DNA of 5,493 nucleotides from assembly GCA_026983815.1 (NCBI GenBank), contig JALSTJ010000005.1:1-5493 (forward strand), read 5' to 3'. This DNA comes from Flavobacteriales bacterium. Its GTDB lineage: Bacteria > Bacteroidota > Bacteroidia > Flavobacteriales > Flavobacteriaceae. The notes below the pieces were generated by a model. It searched no databases. It saw only the letters and a program-made list of their open reading frames with translations, and had not been told where the DNA came from. Positions 1-5,493 of the stretch are shown one piece after another. A program made the position numbers and the translations under genes. Every line of letters begins with the position of its first letter. Position 1 is the stretch's first letter.

Positions 1-170
1 GCGATGCCAAAAAGAAAATCCCTTTAATTGATCAAAGTAAACATCTGATTTTGACCAGTGGACATCCTTCCCCTTTAAGTGCAAACAAAGGTTATTGGTT
101 TGGAAACAAACATTTTTCCAAGACCAACAATTATTTAAGAGAAAAAGGTAAAAAAGAGATTGATTGGTAA
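1..170 (+). CDS. ung: Uracil-DNA glycosylase (family 1), C-terminal part
   Basis: This is the 3' end of a gene that begins before the window; the reading frame runs from base 3 and gives the last 55 residues. The enzyme removes uracil from DNA as the first step of base-excision repair. The visible part holds the family-1 motif HPSPLSA. By comparison with the E. coli enzyme, its His is catalytic and its Leu inserts into the DNA minor groove. The motif is followed by the GYWFGNKHFSKTN segment and the typical terminal IDW. The catalytic Asp and uracil-binding residues lie upstream and cannot be seen. The stop codon is one base away from the stop of the convergent lipoprotein gene, so there is no room for a separate terminator. 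Identification is firm because both the motif and the C-terminus match the family closely. Confidence 0.95.
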   Translation, partial: DAKKKIPLIDQSKHLILTSGHPSPLSANKGYWFGNKHFSKTNNYLREKGKKEIDW

Positions 171-171
171 A

Positions 172-339
172 TTATCTTACCTCAATAATTTCTTTATCAT
201 TATCCACCACAACTACATTGTTTTGTGATTTTTTTACATGATAAGCACTTTTTCTGGTACGACAACTTTCAGTTGAACCACAAGAAGAAGTTAGAAATAA
301 AACTCCTGAAAAAGCCAAAAATAAGAAAACTCGTTTCAT
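172..339 (-). CDS. Small predicted lipoprotein, function unknown
   Basis: This codes for 55 residues with a lipoprotein signal peptide: a basic start (MKR), a hydrophobic stretch to about residue 16, and a lipobox LTSSC with the lipidated Cys at 20. The mature part is only about 36 residues. It has a second Cys at 26, a basic middle and a valine-rich, acidic tail ending in EIIEVR. I chose the ATG at 339 over an in-frame TTG at 363. The ATG places MKR directly before the hydrophobic core, and the TTG lies within the predicted promoter box. Envelope anchoring is inferred from the lipobox, and nothing shows its role. No acidic run follows the Cys, so the known Bacteroidota surface-export signal is not evident. 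It lies downstream of the barrel-protein gene on the same strand but has its own promoter candidate. Confidence 0.75.
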   Translation of the reverse strand: MKRVFLFLAFSGVLFLTSSCGSTESCRTRKSAYHVKKSQNNVVVVDNDKEIIEVR

Positions 340-360
340 TGAAATATTTGTTTTAGGTTG

Positions 361-368
361 CAAATGTA
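361..368 (-). promoter_or_regulatory. Putative -7 promoter box for the small lipoprotein gene
   Basis: Read on the minus strand, the sequence is TACATTTG, a perfect match to the Bacteroidota -7 consensus TAnnTTTG. It ends 21 bases before the ATG at 339. No clear -33 TTG element is seen at the expected distance; that region is T-rich only. The match is short, so it is supported mainly by its position. Confidence 0.5.
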
Positions 369-403
369 TTAATTTTTTTTTAAATGAATAAAAAAACCGG
401 GTG

Positions 404-1444
404 TTAAATTTTAAAAGCGATTCCTAAATTAGCCACAGGATATTTTTGAAAACTGTAATCTGCAAATATTTTTAGAAAAACCAAATTTAATTGTGCACCG
501 ATTTTGGTTTTCATCCCTCCTATGTTATATCTCAGTTTCAAAGGATCCGTGATGGTTTCGGTTTGCGTTCCCAATAAAATATTATTATTATCTCTAATAT
601 CATAAGTAATATCAAAACTTCCTTTCATATCCAGGTTTCCTTTACCAAGTGTATATCCCATTCCTCCATAAAGACTGAAAAATTTCCAATCTAATGAAGC
701 AATACCCTCAATAGTAAAAGTATTTAAACCGGCTAAAAATTTATAATCATTCGTATTTTCAGGTATATATTCCATAGATAAAGAATTAAATGCCGCACCG
801 ACAGCCAAATTGAGATGTCTCACAATTTTTTTGCCGTTTTCATCTTTTTTTACTGGAAAATATTGAGAAATACTGTGCATTACACCCAAACCTAACAATT
901 GTATGGAAGCCCCATTGTTTTCCAGTTTAGGCATATATCTCAAACTTACCATGCTTTTCAGAGGCAAGCCCATACTTACTTGAATATTAGGTGCAGGAAC
1001 TACATTAAAAGGTAAATTATAATCGGCTTTTAGATCGACTCCGTTCAATGCATTTAGTTCCGCCACTTGGTGCATATTGGATCCAACAGGAACCTTTATC
1101 AATAAAACCGATTGCGCATCACCACCTAAAACTGTAGGTAATTCATCCGGTCCGGATTTAATACTCATATATTGATATTCAGACGAATTAAAAGTAAAAC
1201 GCGTTTCTTTATCGGGAATAATAGCACCGGCAGCAGCAATATTCAATTGAAAATGGAATTTTTTTAAAGGTTTAGCCGAAGTAAACCAAGAAGAACCTGT
1301 AGCGTATAAAAAACCGTTGAAAACCGGCGCGGTATAATGCGAAAGATATTTGTTAGCATCTCCATTGGAAGTAAACATATTTTCAAATTGAGCCGATACA
1401 TTAATTAAGCTTAGCATACTTATCAGTAAAACTAATTTTTTCAT
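404..1444 (-). CDS. Predicted outer-membrane beta-barrel protein (DUF6588-like)
   Basis: This codes for 346 residues. Residues 1-18 form a classic signal peptide (MKK, hydrophobic core, NVSA) with likely cleavage before Gln19, a pattern common in flavobacterial secreted proteins. The mature N-terminus contains a segment like YLSHYTAPVFNGFLYATGSSWF, which resembles the DUF6588 family from memory; a profile search would be needed to confirm this. The rest alternates short amphipathic, aromatic- and glycine-containing segments, as expected for transmembrane strands. It ends in NLGIAFKI, a C-terminus typical of outer-membrane barrels. No enzyme motif is visible, so transport, structural and unknown roles all remain open. 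The gene follows the gyrB terminator on the same strand. The only nearby -7-like sequence is imperfect (TTTATTTG, minus strand, 1489-1496) and overlaps that terminator's tail. Confidence 0.8.
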   Translation of the reverse strand: MKKLVLLISMLSLINVSAQFENMFTSNGDANKYLSHYTAPVFNGFLYATGSSWFTSAKPLKKFHFQLNIAAAGAIIPDKETRFTFNSSEYQYMSIKSGPDELPTVLGGDAQSVLLIKVPVGSNMHQVAELNALNGVDLKADYNLPFNVVPAPNIQVSMGLPLKSMVSLRYMPKLENNGASIQLLGLGVMHSISQYFPVKKDENGKKIVRHLNLAVGAAFNSLSMEYIPENTNDYKFLAGLNTFTIEGIASLDWKFFSLYGGMGYTLGKGNLDMKGSFDITYDIRDNNNILLGTQTETITDPLKLRYNIGGMKTKIGAQLNLVFLKIFADYSFQKYPVANLGIAFKI

Positions 1445-1490
1445 AATATTATGGTTTTAAATTTTCGTTCAATTTATAAAGATTTGAGCA

Positions 1491-1527
1491 AATAAAAAAG
1501 ACGTTCTATGGATTAAGAACGTCTTTT
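1491..1527 (-). terminator. Intrinsic terminator of gyrB
   Basis: A perfect 12-bp inverted repeat (1496-1507 with 1516-1527, arm AAAAGACGTTCT) encloses an 8-base loop. On the minus strand the stem runs into a T-rich tail (TTTTTTATT). It lies 30 bases past the gyrB stop codon, exactly where a gyrB terminator is expected. The A/T ends of the stem could in principle stop transcription in both directions, but no plus-strand gene arrives here. Confidence 0.88.
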
Positions 1528-1556
1528 GGTAAAAATATATTACATATTTATTGAAA

Positions 1557-3497
1557 TTAAGCATCAATATTGGCATAAACGGCATTTTTTTCAATAAATT
1601 CTCTACGTGGCGGAACTTCATCACCCATTAGCATAGAGAACACTCTATCGGCTTCTGTTCCGTTATCAATAACTATTTGTTTAAGTTTTCTGGTGTCAGG
1701 ATTCATGGTAGTTTCCCAAAGTTGTTCGGCATTCATTTCTCCCAAACCTTTATATCGTTGAACATGAGCGCCTTGCCCAAATTCTTCTAAAAGTTTATCC
1801 CGTTCTTCATCAGACCATGCATAGGATTTTTTTTGTCCTTTTTTTACTTGATAAAGAGGTGGGGTGGCTAAATATACATGACCGTTTTCTACCAATTCAC
1901 GCATGTATCGGAAAAAGAAAGTCAATATCAAAGTGGAAATATGACTTCCATCGACATCGGCATCAGTCATAATGATGACTTTGTTGTATCGTAACTTTTC
2001 CAAATTAAGCGCTTTGCTGTCTTCTTCCGTTCCGATACTTACGCCCAGTGCAGTAAAAATATTTTTTATTTCTTCGTTGTCAAATACTTTATGTTGAAGG
2101 GCTTTTTCCACATTTAATATTTTACCGCGCAAAGGCAAAATCGCTTGGAAATTTCTATCGCGTCCTTGTTTGGCTGTTCCGCCTGCCGAATCTCCCTCCA
2201 CCAAGTAAAGTTCACATCTTTCGGGGTCGGTTTCGGAACAATCGGATAGTTTTCCAGGCAATCCCATTCCGCCCATAACGGTTTTTCGTTGCACCATTTC
2301 GCGAGCTTTTTTAGCAGCATGTCTGGCTTGGGCGGCTAAAATCACTTTTTCAACAATGGTTTTTGCATCTTTGGGATGTTCTTCCAAATAGTTGTTTAGC
2401 ATTTCTGAAACCGCTTGACTTACCGGTGCACTGACTTCACGATTTCCCAATTTGGTTTTGGTCTGTCCTTCAAATTGCGGTTCGGCAACTTTTACCGATA
2501 CGATAGCTGTTAAACCTTCACGAAAATCATCGCCGGAAATTTCAAATTTCAATTTGTCCAACATTCCCGATTTTTCGGCATATTTTTTTAAAGTAGATGT
2601 TAGTCCGCGTCTAAAACCGGATAAATGTGTTCCTCCTTCATGGGTATTGATATTATTGACATAAGAATGAATATTTTCCGTATAAGAAGTATTATATATC
2701 ATTGCTACTTCTACGGGAATTCCATTTTTTTCGCCTTCCATACTGATCACTTCACTGATGATGGGCTCACGAGTAGCATCCAAATAACGGATAAATTCTT
2801 TGAGCCCCTCTTCACTATAAAAAGTATCTTGGATATATTCTCCTTTTTCGTTTTTATTTCTTTTATCGGTTATCGTAATGGTGATACCTTTGTTTAAGAA
2901 AGAAAGCTCACGCATACGGTTAGCTAATGTATCATAATCAAATTCTATGGTTTGCTTGAAAATTTCTTTATCGGGATGGAATTTAACAAAAGTTCCCGTT
3001 TTTTCGGAAGTTCCTACTTCTTTTACCGGATAAAGTGCTTTTCCTCTTTCGTATTCTTGTTGCCAAATTTTGCCTTCACGATGCACTTGTGCCAACATCC
3101 GGTCGGAAAGTGCATTTACGACGGATACTCCAACTCCATGTAATCCTCCGGAGACTTTATAAGAATCCTTATCAAATTTTCCTCCGGCTCCGATTTTGGT
3201 CATAACCACTTCCAGTGCGGAAACACCTTCTTTTTTGTGCATTCCGACGGGAATTCCCCGTCCGTTATCTTGAACGGAAACCGAATTGTCTTCGTGTATA
3301 ACGACATCAATTCTGTCGCAATGTCCTGCCATAGCTTCATCTATGGAGTTATCCACGACTTCATATACCAAATGATGCAATCCTCTAACGCCAACATCCC
3401 CAATATACATAGAAGGACGCATCCTTACGTGTTCAATACCTTCGAGTGCCTGAATGCTATCGGCTGAATATTCTTGTTTTTTGTGTTGTTCACTCAT
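1557..3497 (-). CDS. gyrB: DNA gyrase subunit B
   Basis: This codes for 646 residues, the full length for the short GyrB type that lacks the extra domain of the enterobacterial protein. It is the ATPase and Toprim subunit that works with GyrA to introduce negative supercoils. The GHKL ATPase domain shows EVVDN (Glu46 as likely catalytic base, Asn50 for Mg), DNGRGIP (Asp77 for adenine contact) and GGLHGVG near 117-123. The transducer domain follows with TKLGN near 347-351. The Toprim domain has EGDSAGG from Glu434 and DADVD at 512-516, which bind the catalytic metal. The end carries QRYKGLGEMN near 580. The position matching E. coli Lys447 is Arg here (LPLRGK), a variant I recall from many wild-type gyrases. 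The ATG start gives the usual short N-terminal tail before GIEHVRMRPSMYIGD. All key residues are present. Confidence 0.99.
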   Translation of the reverse strand: MSEQHKKQEYSADSIQALEGIEHVRMRPSMYIGDVGVRGLHHLVYEVVDNSIDEAMAGHCDRIDVVIHEDNSVSVQDNGRGIPVGMHKKEGVSALEVVMTKIGAGGKFDKDSYKVSGGLHGVGVSVVNALSDRMLAQVHREGKIWQQEYERGKALYPVKEVGTSEKTGTFVKFHPDKEIFKQTIEFDYDTLANRMRELSFLNKGITITITDKRNKNEKGEYIQDTFYSEEGLKEFIRYLDATREPIISEVISMEGEKNGIPVEVAMIYNTSYTENIHSYVNNINTHEGGTHLSGFRRGLTSTLKKYAEKSGMLDKLKFEISGDDFREGLTAIVSVKVAEPQFEGQTKTKLGNREVSAPVSQAVSEMLNNYLEEHPKDAKTIVEKVILAAQARHAAKKAREMVQRKTVMGGMGLPGKLSDCSETDPERCELYLVEGDSAGGTAKQGRDRNFQAILPLRGKILNVEKALQHKVFDNEEIKNIFTALGVSIGTEEDSKALNLEKLRYNKVIIMTDADVDGSHISTLILTFFFRYMRELVENGHVYLATPPLYQVKKGQKKSYAWSDEERDKLLEEFGQGAHVQRYKGLGEMNAEQLWETTMNPDTRKLKQIVIDNGTEADRVFSMLMGDEVPPRREFIEKNAVYANIDA

Positions 3498-3530
3498 AAT
3501 TCTAGCAAAATTTCATTTAAACATTAAATA

Positions 3531-3538
3531 CAAATATA
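3531..3538 (-). promoter_or_regulatory. Putative -7 promoter box for gyrB
   Basis: The minus-strand sequence TATATTTG matches TAnnTTTG perfectly and ends 33 bases before the gyrB ATG. An A-rich tract (minus strand) lies just upstream instead of a clear -33 TTG. The leader has no Shine-Dalgarno sequence, as is normal for this phylum. Its position makes it the best gyrB promoter candidate. Confidence 0.6.
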
Positions 3539-3695
3539 CGATTTTTTTTTGATAAGTTATGAGATTTGTTGAGTTGATTGCAGCCAATTATTTTTAGTGC
3601 TGCTAAGAAGCTTTATTTATTTAACCGATAGGATGTGAAAACTTTCTAAAATTAATCAAAATTTTTATTTCATAAAATTAAACACAATATATTAA

Positions 3696-3747
3696 TGTAG
3701 TTATTTACATTTTTTCAAACGAAAAAGTGTAAATATTTACATTTTTT
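3696..3747 (+). repeat. Tandem 20-bp direct repeat, operator-like
   Basis: Two copies of a 20-base sequence lie at 3696-3715 and 3728-3747. They match at 18 of 20 positions and start 32 bases apart, close to three helical turns, so they would face the same side of the DNA. The downstream copy opens with the perfect 14-bp palindrome TGTAAATATTTACA (3728-3741); the upstream copy has the same palindrome with two changes. The downstream copy covers much of the gap between the expected -33 region and the -7 box of the ATPase promoter. This layout suggests two dimer sites for a repressor or activator; the regulator itself is unknown. Confidence 0.65.
3702..3735. repeat. 15-bp inverted repeat with a four-base spacer
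   Basis: The arms 3702-3716 and 3721-3735 are complementary at 14 of 15 positions around the spacer AAAC. The mismatch would be a G-U pair in plus-strand RNA. It overlaps both direct repeats, linking the right half of the first to the left half of the second. It lies upstream of the predicted transcription start, and no plus-strand gene precedes it. A DNA-level role (protein binding or cruciform) is therefore more likely than a terminator. Confidence 0.6.
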
Positions 3748-3748
3748 A

Positions 3749-3756
3749 TATCTTTG
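3749..3756 (+). promoter_or_regulatory. Putative -7 promoter box for the DUF4143-type ATPase
   Basis: TATCTTTG matches TAnnTTTG perfectly and ends 13 bases before the ATG at 3770, implying a very short 5' leader. It directly follows the tandem repeat, so a protein bound there would touch the RNA polymerase site. No good -33 TTG is present, which fits a promoter that is weak or depends on a regulator. Confidence 0.65.
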
Positions 3757-3769
3757 TAAAAAATATATA

Positions 3770-5053
3770 ATGAAACGTTTAGCTTACAATCAATTACTAC
3801 AATGGAAAAACAGTGCCGTAAGAAAACCGCTTATCGTTAAAGGCGCACGTCAAGTCGGCAAAACTTGGTTACTGAAACATTTCGGACAAGAGCAATATAA
3901 ACAAGTGCTTTACGTAAATTTTGAATTACAAAAAAATTTAAGAAACCTTTTTAAACAGGATTTTGATACCCAACGGATTTTACTTGCTTTGAGTATCGCT
4001 ACCGGTATTAATCCCGAACCACAAAACACCTTGATTATTTTGGATGAAATACAAGAAGCCGAAGGTGGCATCACGGCTTTGAAATATTTTTATGAAAACG
4101 CTCCTCAATATCATATTGCCGTAGCCGGCTCGTATTTAGGCATTTCCTTACACAAAAATTATTCGTTTCCCGTAGGAAAAGTGGATTTTTTGGAACTTCA
4201 ACCAATGAATTTTAAGGAATTTTTATGGGCGATGCAACAAGAAAAACTATCTCTTGTGTTGGAAAAGAAAGATTGGGGTTTACTCGATTTGTTTCATCCC
4301 CAACTCAACGAATTTCTTAAACAATATTTTGTAGTAGGCGGAATGCCCGAAGCGGTTCAATCCTTTGTAAAAAATAAGAATTTTGAAGATGTTCGAGCCA
4401 TTCAAAAACAAATATTGTTTGCTTACGAACATGATTTTTCCAAACACGTTCCCGCTACACAAATACCTCGTATTAAAATGATATGGGATCATATTCCTGC
4501 ACAATTATCAAAAGAAAATAAAAAATTCTTTTTTGCACATCTAAAAAAAGGAGCAAGAGCCAAAGAATTTGAAGTAGCGCTTGAATGGCTGGCAGATAGT
4601 GGACTGATACACCGTATTTATCGTATTTCTAAACCCGGTTTACCACTTTCTGCCTATAAAGATTACAAATCATTTAAAGTATTTTTTATCGATGTGGGAT
4701 TACTTTCCGCATTATCCGATATGGATTACCGCATTATATTACAAGACGATAAAATTTTTAAAGAATTCAAAGGTGCATTGTCCGAACAATATGTCCTACA
4801 AGAAATATTGCAGCATAAGCCTTATTATTGGTCGGCAAAACGTTCCAAAAACGAAGTGGATTTTATCATTCAACAAAAAAATAATATCATCCCTATTGAA
4901 GTAAAATCGGGTATCAATCTCAAATCCAAAAGTTTAAAAGTTTTTTGCGAAAAATATCATATCCCTCTCGGCATACGTTTTTCATTGGCAAAACACCAAG
5001 AGCAAGATTGGATGGTTAATATACCATTGTATATGGCAGGGATGTATTTTTGA
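3770..5053 (+). CDS. AAA_14/DUF4143-type ATPase with PD-(D/E)XK-like C-terminus
   Basis: This codes for 427 residues, close to full length for this family. An N-terminal P-loop ATPase domain has Walker A GARQVGKT (25-32), Walker B LIILDEIQ (88-95, Asp92 and Glu93) and the sensor-like AVAGSYLG (117-124). The family segment FPVGKVDFLELQPMNFKEF (133-151) follows. Next come YFVVGGMPEA (186-195) and a probable winged-helix region near 258-310. The C-terminal DUF4143 part has Glu339 (SEQYV), Asp364 (EVDF) and Glu377/Lys379 (IEVKSG). This spacing matches a PD-(D/E)XK nuclease fold with its acidic and lysine residues kept. Family members are widespread and poorly understood, so nuclease activity is inference only. 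The gene stands alone between gyrB and a glycosyltransferase, with its own promoter and operator-like repeats. The A-rich sequence before the ATG is normal for the phylum. Confidence 0.92.
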   Translation: MKRLAYNQLLQWKNSAVRKPLIVKGARQVGKTWLLKHFGQEQYKQVLYVNFELQKNLRNLFKQDFDTQRILLALSIATGINPEPQNTLIILDEIQEAEGGITALKYFYENAPQYHIAVAGSYLGISLHKNYSFPVGKVDFLELQPMNFKEFLWAMQQEKLSLVLEKKDWGLLDLFHPQLNEFLKQYFVVGGMPEAVQSFVKNKNFEDVRAIQKQILFAYEHDFSKHVPATQIPRIKMIWDHIPAQLSKENKKFFFAHLKKGARAKEFEVALEWLADSGLIHRIYRISKPGLPLSAYKDYKSFKVFFIDVGLLSALSDMDYRIILQDDKIFKEFKGALSEQYVLQEILQHKPYYWSAKRSKNEVDFIIQQKNNIIPIEVKSGINLKSKSLKVFCEKYHIPLGIRFSLAKHQEQDWMVNIPLYMAGMYF

Positions 5054-5210
5054 AATGATTTTATTTTTTAAAAAATTAAACACTTTTTAGATGTTATAAA
5101 TCACGAAACAAAATGAAATCGTTATCAAATCAACAATGAATTTTTTTATTTAATTATCCGATATCAAGAGTTGAGATACGGTATTTATTCCATAACAATA
5201 AAAATTAACT

Positions 5211-5218
5211 TATTTTTG
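5211..5218 (+). promoter_or_regulatory. Putative -7 promoter box for the glycosyltransferase gene
   Basis: TATTTTTG matches TAnnTTTG perfectly and ends only five bases before the ATG at 5224. If the box is used, transcription would start at or within a few bases of the start codon, giving a leaderless or nearly leaderless mRNA. No clear -33 TTG is visible upstream. Confidence 0.5.
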
Positions 5219-5223
5219 TATAT

Positions 5224-5493
5224 ATGAAAATTCTGTTGTTAGGAGAATACAGTCGTTTACACAATACGTTAAAAGAAGCGTTGGAGCTGCTTGGACATCA
5301 AGTATTATTAGTAGGTGATGGAGATTTGTTCAAAGATTTTCCTTCGGATATTTCCATTGCATCGCGTTTACAAAATAATTCGATAGGGCTCGCCTTCGGA
5401 AAAAGTTTTCATAAAGTTAGCGGTATTGACATTTTTCAGTGGGAAAGACAATGGCGACTCAATAAGCTATTGCCTCAATTAAAAAATTTTGAT
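5224..5493 (+). CDS. Predicted glycosyltransferase, N-terminal part
   Basis: The first 90 residues are visible and the gene continues past the window. The start MKILLLGEYSRLHNTLKEAL, then LLGHQVLLVGDGD and FKDFPSDI, resembles the N-terminal Rossmann domain of GT-B glycosyltransferases found in Bacteroidota. The first beta strand and the glycine-bearing loop sit at the very N-terminus, which supports the ATG at 5224; no other start lies nearby. Such enzymes move a sugar from a nucleotide donor to an envelope or surface polysaccharide. The donor-binding C-terminal domain lies outside the window, so substrate and subfamily are unknown. It follows the ATPase on the same strand after 170 bases and probably has its own promoter. 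Confidence 0.65.
   Translation, partial: MKILLLGEYSRLHNTLKEALELLGHQVLLVGDGDLFKDFPSDISIASRLQNNSIGLAFGKSFHKVSGIDIFQWERQWRLNKLLPQLKNFD

Noticed and set aside
166..181. Small inverted repeat GGTAA/TTACC spanning both convergent stop codons
   Set aside because: A 5-bp stem without a T tract is too weak to call a terminator and is likely by chance.
340..363. Eight-residue N-terminal extension of the lipoprotein from a TTG codon
   Set aside because: It would place polar residues before the signal peptide and start inside the predicted -7 box; the ATG at 339 gives a normal lipoprotein signal.
1529..1546. GTAA…TTAC imperfect repeat just past the gyrB stop, similar to the operator motif
   Set aside because: Only the outer four bases match as an inverted repeat; this is expected by chance in such A+T-rich sequence.
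2452..3467. Several plus-strand open frames of 63-90 residues inside gyrB
   Set aside because: They are antisense shadows of a strongly conserved gene, with no family motifs or promoters of their own.
4280..4904. Open frames of 70-74 residues on both strands inside the ATPase gene
   Set aside because: They overlap the well-supported ATPase frame and show no recognisable domain.
5064..5075. T6A6 run after the ATPase stop as a terminator
   Set aside because: It is a pure A/T palindrome with no loop or G-C stem; no convincing terminator is seen in 5054-5223.
5113..5139. Tiny ORF of eight codons in the spacer after the ATPase gene
   Set aside because: It is too short, has no promoter box and shows no similarity to a known leader peptide.

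Overview
This is an A+T-rich window from a member of the Bacteroidota, most likely order Flavobacteriales. Three things point there. The gyrase B is the short type of about 646 residues, without the insert seen in the enterobacterial protein. Several genes have a TAnnTTTG box (the Bacteroidota -7 promoter element) upstream, and start codons are preceded by A-rich sequence instead of a Shine-Dalgarno motif. The secreted proteins carry typical flavobacterial signals (…SAQ, and a lipobox ending in SSC).

Layout, left to right. The 3' end of ung (uracil-DNA glycosylase, plus strand) runs into the window and stops at 170. It converges, with a single base between the stop codons, on a minus-strand group: a 55-residue lipoprotein (172-339), a 346-residue predicted outer-membrane barrel protein (404-1444) and gyrB (1557-3497). 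A strong intrinsic terminator (about 1491-1527) closes the gyrB transcript before the barrel gene. From 3498 to 3769 lies a divergent intergenic region. It holds the gyrB promoter on one side. On the other side is an unusual array of a tandem repeat, a perfect palindrome and a long inverted repeat, directly upstream of the promoter of a stand-alone AAA_14/DUF4143-type ATPase (3770-5053, plus strand). A 170-base spacer without recognisable genes or a clear terminator follows. The window ends inside a predicted glycosyltransferase (from 5224, plus strand), whose promoter box lies so close to the ATG that the mRNA may be leaderless.

The genes do not form one pathway. ung and gyrB are housekeeping DNA-maintenance genes, and the lipoprotein and barrel protein belong to the cell envelope. 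The ATPase with its PD-(D/E)XK-like C-terminus looks like an accessory gene with its own operator. The most interesting part of the window is that operator array and its likely link to the ATPase. Everything else looks ordinary. No RNA genes, insertion sequences, CRISPR arrays or attachment sites were seen, and no gene-free stretch exceeds 300 bases.
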